Positions 16,158 through 25,897 of a stretch of 64,000 bases of DNA are shown here, piece by piece. Below the pieces are notes generated by a model. That model did no database searches and was not told the DNA's origin. It worked only from the letters and a program-made list of their open reading frames with translations. Origin of the DNA: Legionella birminghamensis. GTDB lineage: Bacteria; Pseudomonadota; Gammaproteobacteria; Legionellales; Legionellaceae. A program made the position numbers and the translations under genes. Position 1 is the first letter of the stretch. Each line of letters begins with the position of its first letter. The stretch is from positions 2,666,001-2,730,000 of the forward strand of contig NZ_UGNW01000001.1 in assembly GCF_900452515.1 (NCBI RefSeq). Direction: 5' to 3'.

Positions 16158-18767
16158 TCAGGTTTCCGCCTCATCATAATAACTCTGTTGTTCAAGACAA
16201 TGCCGTTTTGGTGTGTCCATCAATGTACATGTGTTGAATGTTGCAGCATACAAATTGCAATGGTCAAATTCGGATTCAATGAAACGGCTATTTTGAAAAT
16301 AGCCCTGAAACAAATTGGTTTTTTTAAAATCTATCCTTTTCATTTCACTATCCAGGATCCTTAGCCGCTTGCCGTTACACTGGACAAATTCAGCATTCAG
16401 CCACTGGCTATTCATAATTTGCATGTTTTCCATGTTACAGGCCAGGCAGGAAATATTGTCAAACTGCCCGCCAAGCAAGGCTGAATTATTCAACTCAGTA
16501 TTGAGGAATTTCGTTTTGCTAATTTGGGTATCCGCATTCGTCCGGCAATTTTTGAGATTGGAATGGGCAATCCGGCTATTGACTATGGTGGTGCCGGCTA
16601 TGCTTATTTTCTCCATTTGGCAATGTAAAAACCGGCTTTTTTCAAAATGGGACTGGATAAGCTCAAAAGAGTCCATCTGACAGTAATCGAACAGACAATT
16701 AGTCAGTTTGCAGTTTTTCATCACGCAGAGCTTAGCGGTTAACTGATTGATGCCCAGGCCTTCAAACTGGCTGTGCCGGCAATCTGAATTAGTGAAATCA
16801 GCCTCGGAAAGTTCTACCTGTTCAAAAAAGCAGCGATCAATATGCGAATATTTCATTGCGGCTTTACTCAAATCACAAGCCTTAAATGTACAATCCGTGA
16901 CAGCCCAGGCTTCAGCTTTTGCTGATACCAATTGAACCTGATTAAATCTGGAATGGCTGATCTTTGCATGAACCAGAGCAGCGTTTGAGAAGTCACAGGC
17001 TTCAAATTGGCATTCCAATAACTCAGCTTTAGATAAATTTGCGGACTTGCCTTCCACTTGGCTGAATTGGCAGTTTCTAAAAAGCGCAGCACTCAAATTG
17101 GCCGTTACCAGAGTCGTTTTTTCAAGCCTGGCATTCATCAGGGTTGCCTGTTCGAGATTTGCATGGTTGAATTTAGTCTCAACCAGTAGGCAATGACTTA
17201 AATTACAACCGCTCAGGTCAATTCCAGAGAGATCCAGGCCAGACAGATCGAGACCTGAGAGATTCTCGTATTTCAGATCAGTTTTATCCTGATACGCTTT
17301 AATAATATCCTCTCGGGTGTAAGTTGAAGGGCTGGCTGCCTTCAGGCGGTATTGTGCCATTTTACCGGTTGCATCGAGCATGCGAATTCGTTTTTCTATT
17401 AAGTCGGCCTCTTTCAGTAATTTCTGTTTTTCCGAGTCTGGCTTGTCCCCTTTAACAATCTCCTCTTTGTATTTGGCAATATTGCTAAATAATTGTTTGG
17501 TCGCCTGCGAAGAGGGTTCAGCCTTATTTAACTTCAACTCTTCTATCATTTGGCTGGAAAAGGATTTGGCTACAGCGATTTGCGCATTGGGAGACAAGCC
17601 ATTCAGTAGACTCGCTAATTGTATACGAAGTTTCGCTGTATCCGGATCTTCCTCCTTCTGAACGCGTATTTTTTTCAATTGTTCAGCCAGATCAGTGCCT
17701 ACCCCTAGTTTTGCGGAACTTTTCACGCCGTGAAGAGGCGCTGGAGGGAGTATTTCGATGGGTGGATTTTTTAAGCGAGTTGCATAATACTCAAGAGGCT
17801 TTTTAGGTGTATCCAAAAATTCGTGCGCACTGTGTATAAAAGCTGGTTTTTTTCCTGCAGGGCTTAAGGCAATCTGGCCATGCCAAATCAAAATTCCCTT
17901 CTCATATTCGGGCATCAACCATACTGTATCCAGCTGAAGCGCTATTTCTTCCAGTTTTGCCTGCTCATCCTGGTGTTTATAAAAGCATCGCATACGCATA
18001 CCGGGCAGAGAGCCGTTAATTATTTTTTTTCCCGGATGCATATTTTTAATGCTGAAATTTTCATCCCCACTGAAAAAGCCATCGCGTTGCTGATCGGGAA
18101 GTGCACGGTTGAAATAAGACCAATCGATATCTTTGGGATAAAAAGGACGTTCCTTTTCGTACCAGTCACGATCAAAAGTCCCCAATTTGGATTTAAACGC
18201 CTTCGCATCTAAAGGATAAGGCAAAAGCAAAGCTGGCAACGGTCTGGCTGAGGATTCTGTAACTAAGTGGTTGGGAATTTCAATATTGGGCAACTCATCG
18301 TGCCCGGACTTTTGCGAATCAGCATCCCCTTTTCCCTGTGGATTATAGGGATTCTCCTTGCCGCCGAAGGCATTTTCATAAGACAAGGGCATGCTTTCAA
18401 ATACGGCAGGTTTTGAGGCTTGTCGGACCAGGCCTTTAATTATCCAGTGCCGTTCGCCGAACACCAGTAGCTTTTTTTCCATATCAGCGAGAATGATTTC
18501 TACTTCTGATTGCCTTGTTTCGGGATCATAGGCGTAACAGCTGCCTTTTACAAAATATTCAGATCTTAACTTTGGAAGGTAAAAATCCAGCATTTCATCG
18601 TCCTGGAAATTCTTTTTGGCGATAGTCCAGAATTCCTGAAAGCTTGAAAAAATCTTGCGTTGATTGAATGAAAACATGGCCATAAGCGTAACAGATAGCA
18701 TGTCTTTGTTATTATGACGATAAAAAACGGGGATAAGTGTATGAGAAGCATCACGAAGTATTTTCAT
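16158..18767 (-). CDS. DUF2169 domain fused to a long pentapeptide-repeat domain
   Basis: 869 residues. The N-terminal ~320 residues match DUF2169 (YENAFGG-K-NPYNPQGKG, LPNIE, PLPALLLPYP, the GTFD-RDWYEKERPFYP region). A DUF2169 protein in Agrobacterium is known as the adaptor that loads a PAAR-containing T6SS effector. A charged helical linker follows. From about residue 490 to the end are pentapeptide repeats, very regular at first (LSGLDLSGLDLSGIDLSGCNL) and degenerate later. It follows tssA by 7 bases and precedes the other accessory genes in one operon. It probably escorts or builds onto the PAAR-like tip; its cargo is not obvious here. Confidence 0.82.
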   Translation of the reverse strand: MKILRDASHTLIPVFYRHNNKDMLSVTLMAMFSFNQRKIFSSFQEFWTIAKKNFQDDEMLDFYLPKLRSEYFVKGSCYAYDPETRQSEVEIILADMEKKLLVFGERHWIIKGLVRQASKPAVFESMPLSYENAFGGKENPYNPQGKGDADSQKSGHDELPNIEIPNHLVTESSARPLPALLLPYPLDAKAFKSKLGTFDRDWYEKERPFYPKDIDWSYFNRALPDQQRDGFFSGDENFSIKNMHPGKKIINGSLPGMRMRCFYKHQDEQAKLEEIALQLDTVWLMPEYEKGILIWHGQIALSPAGKKPAFIHSAHEFLDTPKKPLEYYATRLKNPPIEILPPAPLHGVKSSAKLGVGTDLAEQLKKIRVQKEEDPDTAKLRIQLASLLNGLSPNAQIAVAKSFSSQMIEELKLNKAEPSSQATKQLFSNIAKYKEEIVKGDKPDSEKQKLLKEADLIEKRIRMLDATGKMAQYRLKAASPSTYTREDIIKAYQDKTDLKYENLSGLDLSGLDLSGIDLSGCNLSHCLLVETKFNHANLEQATLMNARLEKTTLVTANLSAALFRNCQFSQVEGKSANLSKAELLECQFEACDFSNAALVHAKISHSRFNQVQLVSAKAEAWAVTDCTFKACDLSKAAMKYSHIDRCFFEQVELSEADFTNSDCRHSQFEGLGINQLTAKLCVMKNCKLTNCLFDYCQMDSFELIQSHFEKSRFLHCQMEKISIAGTTIVNSRIAHSNLKNCRTNADTQISKTKFLNTELNNSALLGGQFDNISCLACNMENMQIMNSQWLNAEFVQCNGKRLRILDSEMKRIDFKKTNLFQGYFQNSRFIESEFDHCNLYAATFNTCTLMDTPKRHCLEQQSYYDEAET

Positions 18768-18774
18768 TGCACTC

Positions 18775-20298
18775 TTAAAGTTTACTTAATTCCAAGACCA
18801 TTTTTGAATCAATTCGAGCAACCATGTTCAGAACCTGTTCGAACAAGTCATCGCTGATTTTATTCCTGATTGACTTCATTCCACGATATACCAGACTTAA
18901 TGCATCCAGGGTCAATACTGAATCCCAGGTTCCCAGTTGATGTTTCTCTATGATTTCCAGAATAAACAATAGATAAGGTTTGATAATCGCCCGGTTGCCA
19001 GCCTTTAGCAGCTCTTCACAAATGGCCATATAAGCAGTTAGACGCACCCTCTCAGAGACTGCCTGCTTGTTAATTTGCTCAAGCTGTACAATTTCCTGTT
19101 CGATGTTTCTGCGGCTGAAGGTTTTGCCCAGGTTTCGAATCTCATCAATTTGATGCTGTTCGGCAGAGGATAAATGGCTCATTCGATCAGTAAAACTCAT
19201 CGAACTCGTTGTTCTTAATTCATTCAGCTGATCCTGTGCCCACTCGCTTAAGAACGCGCTGCCATTACTGAATTTTAGTTTTTCAATGCCGGGGAAGCGT
19301 TGCAGAAATTGGAGGAGTTCTCGTTTGACCACAGCAAATGCCTTATCGTATTGTTCTCCCAGTTTTTTTAGCATATCGATACTCAGTATTTGCAAATCGA
19401 GCCAAAATGGTTCATCGGGAATGACTTCTTCAACAACACGCAGGGTTTCGAGATAATCTTTGCCTTCCTGAATAGTGTTGATTCTTTTAACGCTAAAGAA
19501 ATCAGGAGCGGCAATAGCAGTTACTCCCTCTTCCACTACAGGAGCTGCGCTTATACTTCCCCAGGCGGCAAGCCGATTCAAATAAAAGGGATATGGGAGC
19601 GTCAAATCAGCCCTTATTAATTCACGAGCAGCCCGGGTCAGTATCAGAAATCCTTGTTCCAAAGGCAGATCGTCATCCTGCGGTACTGGCTGCTTTGCAG
19701 TTTCTGCAGTTTTACCCTGCTTTTCCTCTTTGGGAGGTTCTGGTATTTTGAAATCCAATTGCCGGAGATATTCATTTAATGCAGCAATTAGCCCAGCGAA
19801 GGATTCATGCTCCAATTCATGTCCAGCCAAAAAATTCTTAATGCCGCTTAAGTCATGAATTGATTGTTGTATATCCTTACTATTATCTACTGGCTTTATA
19901 TATTGGATGTAATTGTAACACTGGGAAGCATACCAATTAAGAAAATTTACTTTTGCATGCTGCCGGTCTTGTGGATGCGAGCTTTCCCAATAATGTTCAA
20001 CCAGGTAAGCTAAAACCTGGCTGCCAACTTTTAATCCAGGGTACTGGTATTGATGAAAAAGCGCATAAGCCAGATAGCAGGCAACCTGGAAATCTTTAGA
20101 CTTTTCAATCAGCAGATAAAGCGAATTATTGCAAACAAGATTCCAGTCAATCCCACTGGATTGGCCTGCCCTTGATAGTTTCTGCATTTCATTACGCAGG
20201 CGGATGTATCTATCATCATCCTGGCAATTTGCCCCAACTGGATCACTCTCAGTGATGGGCCTGGCTACCAATTTGGCGATTTGATCAAGTTCAAGCAT
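18775..20298 (-). CDS. tssA: TssA, T6SS assembly cap protein
   Basis: 507 residues. The N-terminal region has the ImpA-N pattern (ITESDPVGANCQDD, then RNEMQKL, and SSGIDWNLVCNNSLYLLIEKSKDF), followed by an acidic, Pro/Lys-rich linker at about 185-215 and a helical C-terminal domain. TssA proteins coordinate baseplate, tube and sheath assembly and mark the distal sheath end. It starts 1 base after the tssM stop. The long C-terminal part is the variable region that defines TssA subclasses; I do not assign one. Confidence 0.85.
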   Translation of the reverse strand: MLELDQIAKLVARPITESDPVGANCQDDDRYIRLRNEMQKLSRAGQSSGIDWNLVCNNSLYLLIEKSKDFQVACYLAYALFHQYQYPGLKVGSQVLAYLVEHYWESSHPQDRQHAKVNFLNWYASQCYNYIQYIKPVDNSKDIQQSIHDLSGIKNFLAGHELEHESFAGLIAALNEYLRQLDFKIPEPPKEEKQGKTAETAKQPVPQDDDLPLEQGFLILTRAARELIRADLTLPYPFYLNRLAAWGSISAAPVVEEGVTAIAAPDFFSVKRINTIQEGKDYLETLRVVEEVIPDEPFWLDLQILSIDMLKKLGEQYDKAFAVVKRELLQFLQRFPGIEKLKFSNGSAFLSEWAQDQLNELRTTSSMSFTDRMSHLSSAEQHQIDEIRNLGKTFSRRNIEQEIVQLEQINKQAVSERVRLTAYMAICEELLKAGNRAIIKPYLLFILEIIEKHQLGTWDSVLTLDALSLVYRGMKSIRNKISDDLFEQVLNMVARIDSKMVLELSKL

Positions 20299-20299
20299 G

Positions 20300-23200
20300 T
20301 CAGGACTCTTGTTCCCAGCAATCGGTAATAATACGGGGCACTTTAACGACTTGCTCCAACTTTACTTTGTCCACCTTAATTTGTTTCAAGGCGGCAAGGT
20401 ATTGACCAATCTGCCAGGTTACGTCATCCGCACCACTCAAGCTATAGTATACATGGATAGCATTAATTCGATTGGCATGCAGATATTTGGCTTGATCAGG
20501 GAACAGGCTTACAGGATAGGTGACAATCCCTTTACTGTAATCCTGTAAGAAGCGTAAAAACCCATCGTTGCCGGAATATTGAATCGTTAAGGTAGCTGCC
20601 GGGAAATAAATATCAATTTCAACTGGCCCGCAAGACTCCAGGGTCCATTTACGGATGGTTTTCTGCGATGGATAATTGAAGTTTTCCAGAGAAACCATTT
20701 CCTCATTGCACTTGACATTTAACACTGTTTTATAGGGCAAAGCCGTTGAACCTATTTGCAGATTGACCGGTTTTGCCTTGATAGTGATGTCAGTAGGCAA
20801 TTTCGCATCCAATTCTTTCTTGATTTTTACCAGGCTATTATCGCCGGTATCCATATTTAAACCAGACTTCAGGAATTGTAAGTATTCTATGGACAGAGGG
20901 AATTTATGTTTGAGAACATAAACAGGCACAAAGTTATTCCCCACCTGCTTCACAAAGGGTTTGGTGTATTTTTCATGGAAGGCGTAGACCACGCTGGCCT
21001 TCCCGAATAATAAATCGTTTAAGTCCTCTCCTTCAATGGTTGCTGTGCGCAAATAGACTTCATCCAGCCATTTTTGCTGAATATAGCAGGAAGCATAACG
21101 ATTGGTATAATCAATATAGAAATCCAGCGGACCGCGCATCAGCACCCAAAACGGATTGGTATCATCCAGCTGGTCATAATGATCCATAGTGCGACGGATA
21201 CCCAATAAAGCCTGATAAGCCTGGATAACATTCGACGTGTCCCGGCTCAGGCTGGACTGGCTTTCATATAGGCTCTTGGCGCTGGCAAAGGCTTTCACTG
21301 ATTGAACGAAGGGTTTCGCATACAATCGTCTTAGCAGCCCCCGATATGTCAAGAAGGCTTTAGCCGCATCAACCTGGTTATCAAAGTTCAACTGATTACT
21401 GGCCGCTTTGACTTCTGCAGGCGAGGCATCTTTGGGAACCGGCTGATTGGAGGTTTGAATTGATTGTGAAGGCTGATTTAGCTGCGAAGGCCGTGCATTA
21501 AGAACCTCGCCCCATTTAGATAAGGTGTTGGATAACTCTTTAAGCTGAACGCCCTCAGTGCTTTCGTACTGATAATTCAATAATCCGGCAAACTGGTGGA
21601 TCAATTCAATCCATCTCGGGTTTTTAATGGATAATTTATGCGCAAACTCATTATTAATTCGATCCATTAAACTGAAATAGACTCCATTTGGAGTCATCAT
21701 ACTATCGAAGGTCTGATCCCATTCAAACTGATAGGCAAGGGTTCTTTCGCCGTTTGAGAAATCCAGTGAAAACTGCTGCCATTTGTTAACACGCGTTTCT
21801 TCATACCATACCTTGAAATTACTTTCCTGACGGGAAATGTCAATGTAAACAGGCAGTGCAAATTCGATTTGCTCCAACAATTGGTTAATGGCCAAATAGC
21901 CTTGGATGGTGAAGGCAGGCTGGACATCATACTCATGAATACTAATACTGCCTGGCCAGAAATCATTCAGGCCAATACTATAGGCGCCAGGTCGAGTATT
22001 TCCCCATTCAACCAGCCAATGCAGATTGGAGTTTAAATAATGGGAATCTTCAAGCCAACGCAATAACTTGATTGATTCAAGGCGCAAAGCTTCTTGATTG
22101 TTATTCCAATAAACATAATCTTTATATAAAACACCAAAAGCGTTCTGAATATCTTCGGAAATATTGTTGTAGCCTAAATAGCGAATTTCGGGATTGGGCA
22201 TACTCATTAGTGCTGGCCGGTCAGCACCCCCCAATTTGGCCTGTACAGCATTTACACGAGTCACCATATTCTGTACAAGATAAGCTTTCTCACGATCACT
22301 GACCGCCTCGCCCTGGCGCAGCAGGTTTAATATTTTACTATCCAGTATATCCAGGGCATGGGCTTTAAATTGTGTAGCATACAAATCGGCAAAGAAATCA
22401 TATAGACGGGTTAATCCTCCGCGGTATGGGAGTATTTTGATCTGCCATTGGTTTTTAAACCGATCCACGGCATTCATCAGAATATGGAATTCGTTAAATT
22501 CGACCAGATTAGCCTCAAGACTGGTTCCATAAACCTCTTCTGCCGGCAAGAGCTGAACCAAATCGAGCAGACGCTTGGAAGTCTGGGTATAAACATAATA
22601 TAAATAACCCGCCAAACCCAGACAGGCCAAATACCATAAACCCAGCCTGATATATTCCCTTCGTTGCTGCCTGGCCAGTTCATTTTTCAGCGGCATCATT
22701 GGGCACATTAGCCGTTGCTGAATTTTATCAATCAGATCATAGGCGAAAGCCTGGTCTTCAATTCCCTTATTCACAAAAGTCCCGGTCATATACACACCCA
22801 GCAAAACCGGGGATTCGCTGTAGGAGGTTGCCGAGAAAAATAGCTCGCTAAAGACGGTATATTGTTCCGTTAAACCCGCAATTGACAAAGGGAACTGATA
22901 CACTTTGGAATCAAATTGTTTCTCCCGGTTAAACAGGATGATATCAATAACATCCTGAGCGCGCTCACTTAAATATTGTATCGGTTTGCTGGATGAGGAG
23001 TTTCGCATCGGATCATCAACGACATATCCCATTGCCTGATTCAGCATGCTTTCAGGAATAACCTGTATGTAGGAATCAAAGCCTTCCAGCTGTTGACATT
23101 CTGTAATTATAAAGAGGACTTGCTGACGATAACCTGTGATGTTACTCACCTGATTAATTCTGTCCCTTAATGATCGGGCATAAAAGGATATTTCACCCTT

Positions 23201-23815
23201 ATTACCCCCGGTTAACAGGGACGCTGGTATCTCCACCACTATCTGCTGAATAGCCGGTTGTTTCTTTTTACCTTTTTTTATGGTTTCAAGAAATGCCTGC
23301 CATTGACGCTCAATTTTCCTCGGCGTATTGGTCTGTAACAAGGTATCGTCTACATACCACATCACATAATCTTCGAGAATAACTGCTTTATTTCTTTGTA
23401 ACTCCAGATCTTCGGTGTCGCCGACGTTAAAATGGGTGTGGAGTTTGAAGACATTCATCTGAGAGGCCTGGGGCGTACCGAAGAAAAGGACCCAGGGCAT
23501 GTGCCAGAACCGTTTGACGCCACCAGCAACATTATTCTGATGGATATAGTTAACGGCATTATAGAGGGTAAGGCTTAATCCGCCAGTCTCTACTTTTTCG
23601 CCAACCAGTTTCTGCTTTTCAGTTTTGCGGTTTCGCCACCACTTCTCTATTCCATAACTCATAGAAGTTAATAGATAAAATATAAGCGAAATGCCGATAA
23701 AGATCAGTGGACCCATCCAGATGGGGAAATCATGCCCTACCACTAATAGCGTAGAAAGCAGCCCGAAGATTACTAGCGTAATCATCCAGAAAATTGTTTG
23801 CCCGATTAACCTCAT
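20300..23815 (-). CDS. tssM: TssM (IcmF family), T6SS inner-membrane complex
   Basis: 1171 residues, full length for IcmF-family TssM. Two N-terminal transmembrane helices (about 5-28 and 33-51) and a third near 410-430 frame a cytoplasmic domain; a large periplasmic domain follows. It forms the TssJLM trans-envelope channel. At the position of Walker A in nucleotide-binding TssM proteins, the sequence reads MPWVLFFGTPQASQMNVF, without the GxxxxGKT loop, so this TssM is probably not a nucleotide-binding type. The neighbouring TssL, TssK and TssJ genes show it belongs to a T6SS and not to Dot/Icm. Confidence 0.93.
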   Translation of the reverse strand: MRLIGQTIFWMITLVIFGLLSTLLVVGHDFPIWMGPLIFIGISLIFYLLTSMSYGIEKWWRNRKTEKQKLVGEKVETGGLSLTLYNAVNYIHQNNVAGGVKRFWHMPWVLFFGTPQASQMNVFKLHTHFNVGDTEDLELQRNKAVILEDYVMWYVDDTLLQTNTPRKIERQWQAFLETIKKGKKKQPAIQQIVVEIPASLLTGGNKGEISFYARSLRDRINQVSNITGYRQQVLFIITECQQLEGFDSYIQVIPESMLNQAMGYVVDDPMRNSSSSKPIQYLSERAQDVIDIILFNREKQFDSKVYQFPLSIAGLTEQYTVFSELFFSATSYSESPVLLGVYMTGTFVNKGIEDQAFAYDLIDKIQQRLMCPMMPLKNELARQQRREYIRLGLWYLACLGLAGYLYYVYTQTSKRLLDLVQLLPAEEVYGTSLEANLVEFNEFHILMNAVDRFKNQWQIKILPYRGGLTRLYDFFADLYATQFKAHALDILDSKILNLLRQGEAVSDREKAYLVQNMVTRVNAVQAKLGGADRPALMSMPNPEIRYLGYNNISEDIQNAFGVLYKDYVYWNNNQEALRLESIKLLRWLEDSHYLNSNLHWLVEWGNTRPGAYSIGLNDFWPGSISIHEYDVQPAFTIQGYLAINQLLEQIEFALPVYIDISRQESNFKVWYEETRVNKWQQFSLDFSNGERTLAYQFEWDQTFDSMMTPNGVYFSLMDRINNEFAHKLSIKNPRWIELIHQFAGLLNYQYESTEGVQLKELSNTLSKWGEVLNARPSQLNQPSQSIQTSNQPVPKDASPAEVKAASNQLNFDNQVDAAKAFLTYRGLLRRLYAKPFVQSVKAFASAKSLYESQSSLSRDTSNVIQAYQALLGIRRTMDHYDQLDDTNPFWVLMRGPLDFYIDYTNRYASCYIQQKWLDEVYLRTATIEGEDLNDLLFGKASVVYAFHEKYTKPFVKQVGNNFVPVYVLKHKFPLSIEYLQFLKSGLNMDTGDNSLVKIKKELDAKLPTDITIKAKPVNLQIGSTALPYKTVLNVKCNEEMVSLENFNYPSQKTIRKWTLESCGPVEIDIYFPAATLTIQYSGNDGFLRFLQDYSKGIVTYPVSLFPDQAKYLHANRINAIHVYYSLSGADDVTWQIGQYLAALKQIKVDKVKLEQVVKVPRIITDCWEQES

Positions 23816-23835
23816 TTAATCTCTCGGTTATTTGA

Positions 23836-24495
23836 TCATTTGATCATTTGTAAATAATTATCAACAGTGTTATTGATGACAAAGTAAAAGAAGAAATAAA
23901 TCAGTAACAGGACGGGGATGGGGATGAGCCACAGGAACCATCGTTTCCAGGGAGATCTGCCGGTATACATTTTCCCATCTGCCTTGCATTCATATCCTTC
24001 AGGAAAAGCTATAAAGCGCTCCACGTTATCAACCATTTCAGCATCGGGGGTGATATGTTCAAGCGCATATGATTTGTATTTAATTAAATCGGGTTTATCC
24101 AAAGGCCTGTGATATTCGCCTCTAAAGCCCAGGGTTAAACAACGATAAAAGATGCGGAACAAATCGACCTGTTTGGGTGGAATCTTGGATAAATAAATAA
24201 AAAACTCTTTCCCCGCATCAGTTGTATTGAAAAACTCAGTTTGCAAAAATCGATGCTGCCACTCTTTTTTTCCTTCCCAGCTGGAGTTTTGCACCAGCTC
24301 ATCAATCCAGGCCACAACAGCAAATAAGGCCGTGTTCACCTGATCTTTATCCAGCGAACCACTGCGGTTGCGAATTTCTTTAATTCGAAACAGGACTTCT
24401 TCCCTGAACTCGTTAAAGCTTACCGTAGAAAACTCGCTGTCCTTTAACTCGCTCACATAATGGAATAAATCGTAAAATAATGATTGCAAATTCAA
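23836..24495 (-). CDS. tssL: TssL (DotU/IcmH family), T6SS inner-membrane protein
   Basis: About 219 residues. The DotU signature is present: NLQSLFYDLFHYV at the start, VAWIDELVQN, WEGKKEWQHRFLQTEFF, GFRGEY near 130. A single C-terminal membrane anchor (about 190-215) precedes a short periplasmic tail; no peptidoglycan-binding domain is attached. I favour a TTG start at 24495, which gives the typical N-terminus and has GGGAG 6 bases upstream; the frame is open to an earlier TTG at 24513 that would overlap tssK. It begins 1 base after the tssK stop. Confidence 0.9.
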   Translation of the reverse strand: MNLQSLFYDLFHYVSELKDSEFSTVSFNEFREEVLFRIKEIRNRSGSLDKDQVNTALFAVVAWIDELVQNSSWEGKKEWQHRFLQTEFFNTTDAGKEFFIYLSKIPPKQVDLFRIFYRCLTLGFRGEYHRPLDKPDLIKYKSYALEHITPDAEMVDNVERFIAFPEGYECKADGKMYTGRSPWKRWFLWLIPIPVLLLIYFFFYFVINNTVDNYLQMIK

Positions 24496-24496
24496 T

Positions 24497-25885
24497 TTAG
24501 GCTCCCACCGCAACTATATCGATAACCACATCAATAGGTGCTTTACCCATGTAAAGGGCTACTTTGAGCTCTCGCTCTATTTTTAGCCACATTGAGGATT
24601 TATTGTCAATTTTATAATACAAACAGCTTGGCCCGCGCGGTATGCCTTCGGGTGCTGCACTTAATTTAGTAATGGGTACGCCAGGCAATGCGTATTCTAT
24701 GTAGGTCACAATGTCAGAGTAAGCACAGAGTTTACTCGAATCTTTGACTACCTCAGCCACTTCTTCCTGATTATTTTCAGCATAGATAACCAGATAGTAC
24801 CGCCGTTCCGGCCGGATGAAGTAGGGCCCAAGGTCTGCATAATAATAGTTATTCTCTTTTATCATGCGGTGAATACGGCCAGGATCAGCGACGATGGTGA
24901 TGATTAACTTTTGCAGCAATGTGCGCACTGATGAAAAGCAAGCAGTTAAATTCTGATGATTATAATCTGGCAGTATTGTGCTGTTCTGCTCGCTGCTGCT
25001 AAACAAATTGACTTCTGTGCTGAAATAACTTAACTCACAGACAATCGTTTCAAGCAAAGTAAACAGCTGCCAGGGATGTACGTCACCTGTTTTCACATAT
25101 TGCTTCAATACAGGTACATAACGCAGCAAAGAACGTAAAGAAAAAAGGCGGCCGAAATTCGCCTTGTCTATATGGCTGGAATACCAGTCAATAGGCAGCT
25201 TAAATTTTTCCAGCTGACTGCAGACCCCCATTAAATTTTCAAGCAGTCCCCGCATACCGCTAAACAGATTTTCAGCCGCGGCCATACTGACGCAGGGCGG
25301 AATGTATACCGGGTTGTTTTTGATCTCATTATCAACGCGCCTTAAGTCAGCAACCTGGATTAATGTGTAATTATGAGTGTTTTCCAGTTCCAATTCCCAG
25401 AACAATTTGACAACAAATTGCAGTGTTTTGAGCTGCGCCTGCGATTCCTGATGATAGAGATCAGCAGTTTCCACCCCAGAGGCATTGCTGACATAGCGGG
25501 TGGTCACTCCCGTTAAATCTTCCAGCTGATTGACTGAGGTTACATTTTTTTTCGATAAGGATAAGTCCTTTACCCCAATATAGACCTTCATGGAATTGGA
25601 ATTAGCCGGCCAATCTTTTAAAAATGAGCGGGGCAGGAATACCGCATTGGCATCCACTTCAACATATTCCCCTGTTGGCAGGAACAAAGCCATCTTTTCC
25701 ACTTCAAAACGGCCATTTTTTAATGCCTGACTATTCAGGCTTAATTCAGAAAACCCCCAGAAAAAGGGCGTCACATAACGCATTACCTGATTTAATAAAA
25801 ACTGCTGATGTAACTCGGAACATTGAAAATGTTGCGGTTGTAAAAAAAGTCCATGCTCCCAATCAACTGCTGTTTTCCAAACCAT
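24497..25885 (-). CDS. tssK: TssK, T6SS baseplate connector
   Basis: 462 residues. The N-terminus VDWEHGLFLQPQHFQ is the diagnostic TssK motif. The central GLMGVC and the C-terminal KLSAAPEGIPRGPSCLYYKI regions also fit the family. TssK trimers link the TssEFG baseplate to the TssJLM membrane complex. It lies 12 bases after tssJ and is followed by tssL almost without spacing, so J-K-L-M are one translational run. Confidence 0.93.
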   Translation of the reverse strand: MVWKTAVDWEHGLFLQPQHFQCSELHQQFLLNQVMRYVTPFFWGFSELSLNSQALKNGRFEVEKMALFLPTGEYVEVDANAVFLPRSFLKDWPANSNSMKVYIGVKDLSLSKKNVTSVNQLEDLTGVTTRYVSNASGVETADLYHQESQAQLKTLQFVVKLFWELELENTHNYTLIQVADLRRVDNEIKNNPVYIPPCVSMAAAENLFSGMRGLLENLMGVCSQLEKFKLPIDWYSSHIDKANFGRLFSLRSLLRYVPVLKQYVKTGDVHPWQLFTLLETIVCELSYFSTEVNLFSSSEQNSTILPDYNHQNLTACFSSVRTLLQKLIITIVADPGRIHRMIKENNYYYADLGPYFIRPERRYYLVIYAENNQEEVAEVVKDSSKLCAYSDIVTYIEYALPGVPITKLSAAPEGIPRGPSCLYYKIDNKSSMWLKIERELKVALYMGKAPIDVVIDIVAVGA

Positions 25886-25897
25886 TTGAGCATTATC

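Noticed and set aside
20300-24495. Dot/Icm type IV secretion genes icmF and dotU
   Set aside because: The pair sits in one run with TssK, TssJ, ClpV, TssBC, Hcp and VgrG, so it is the T6SS form of these families.
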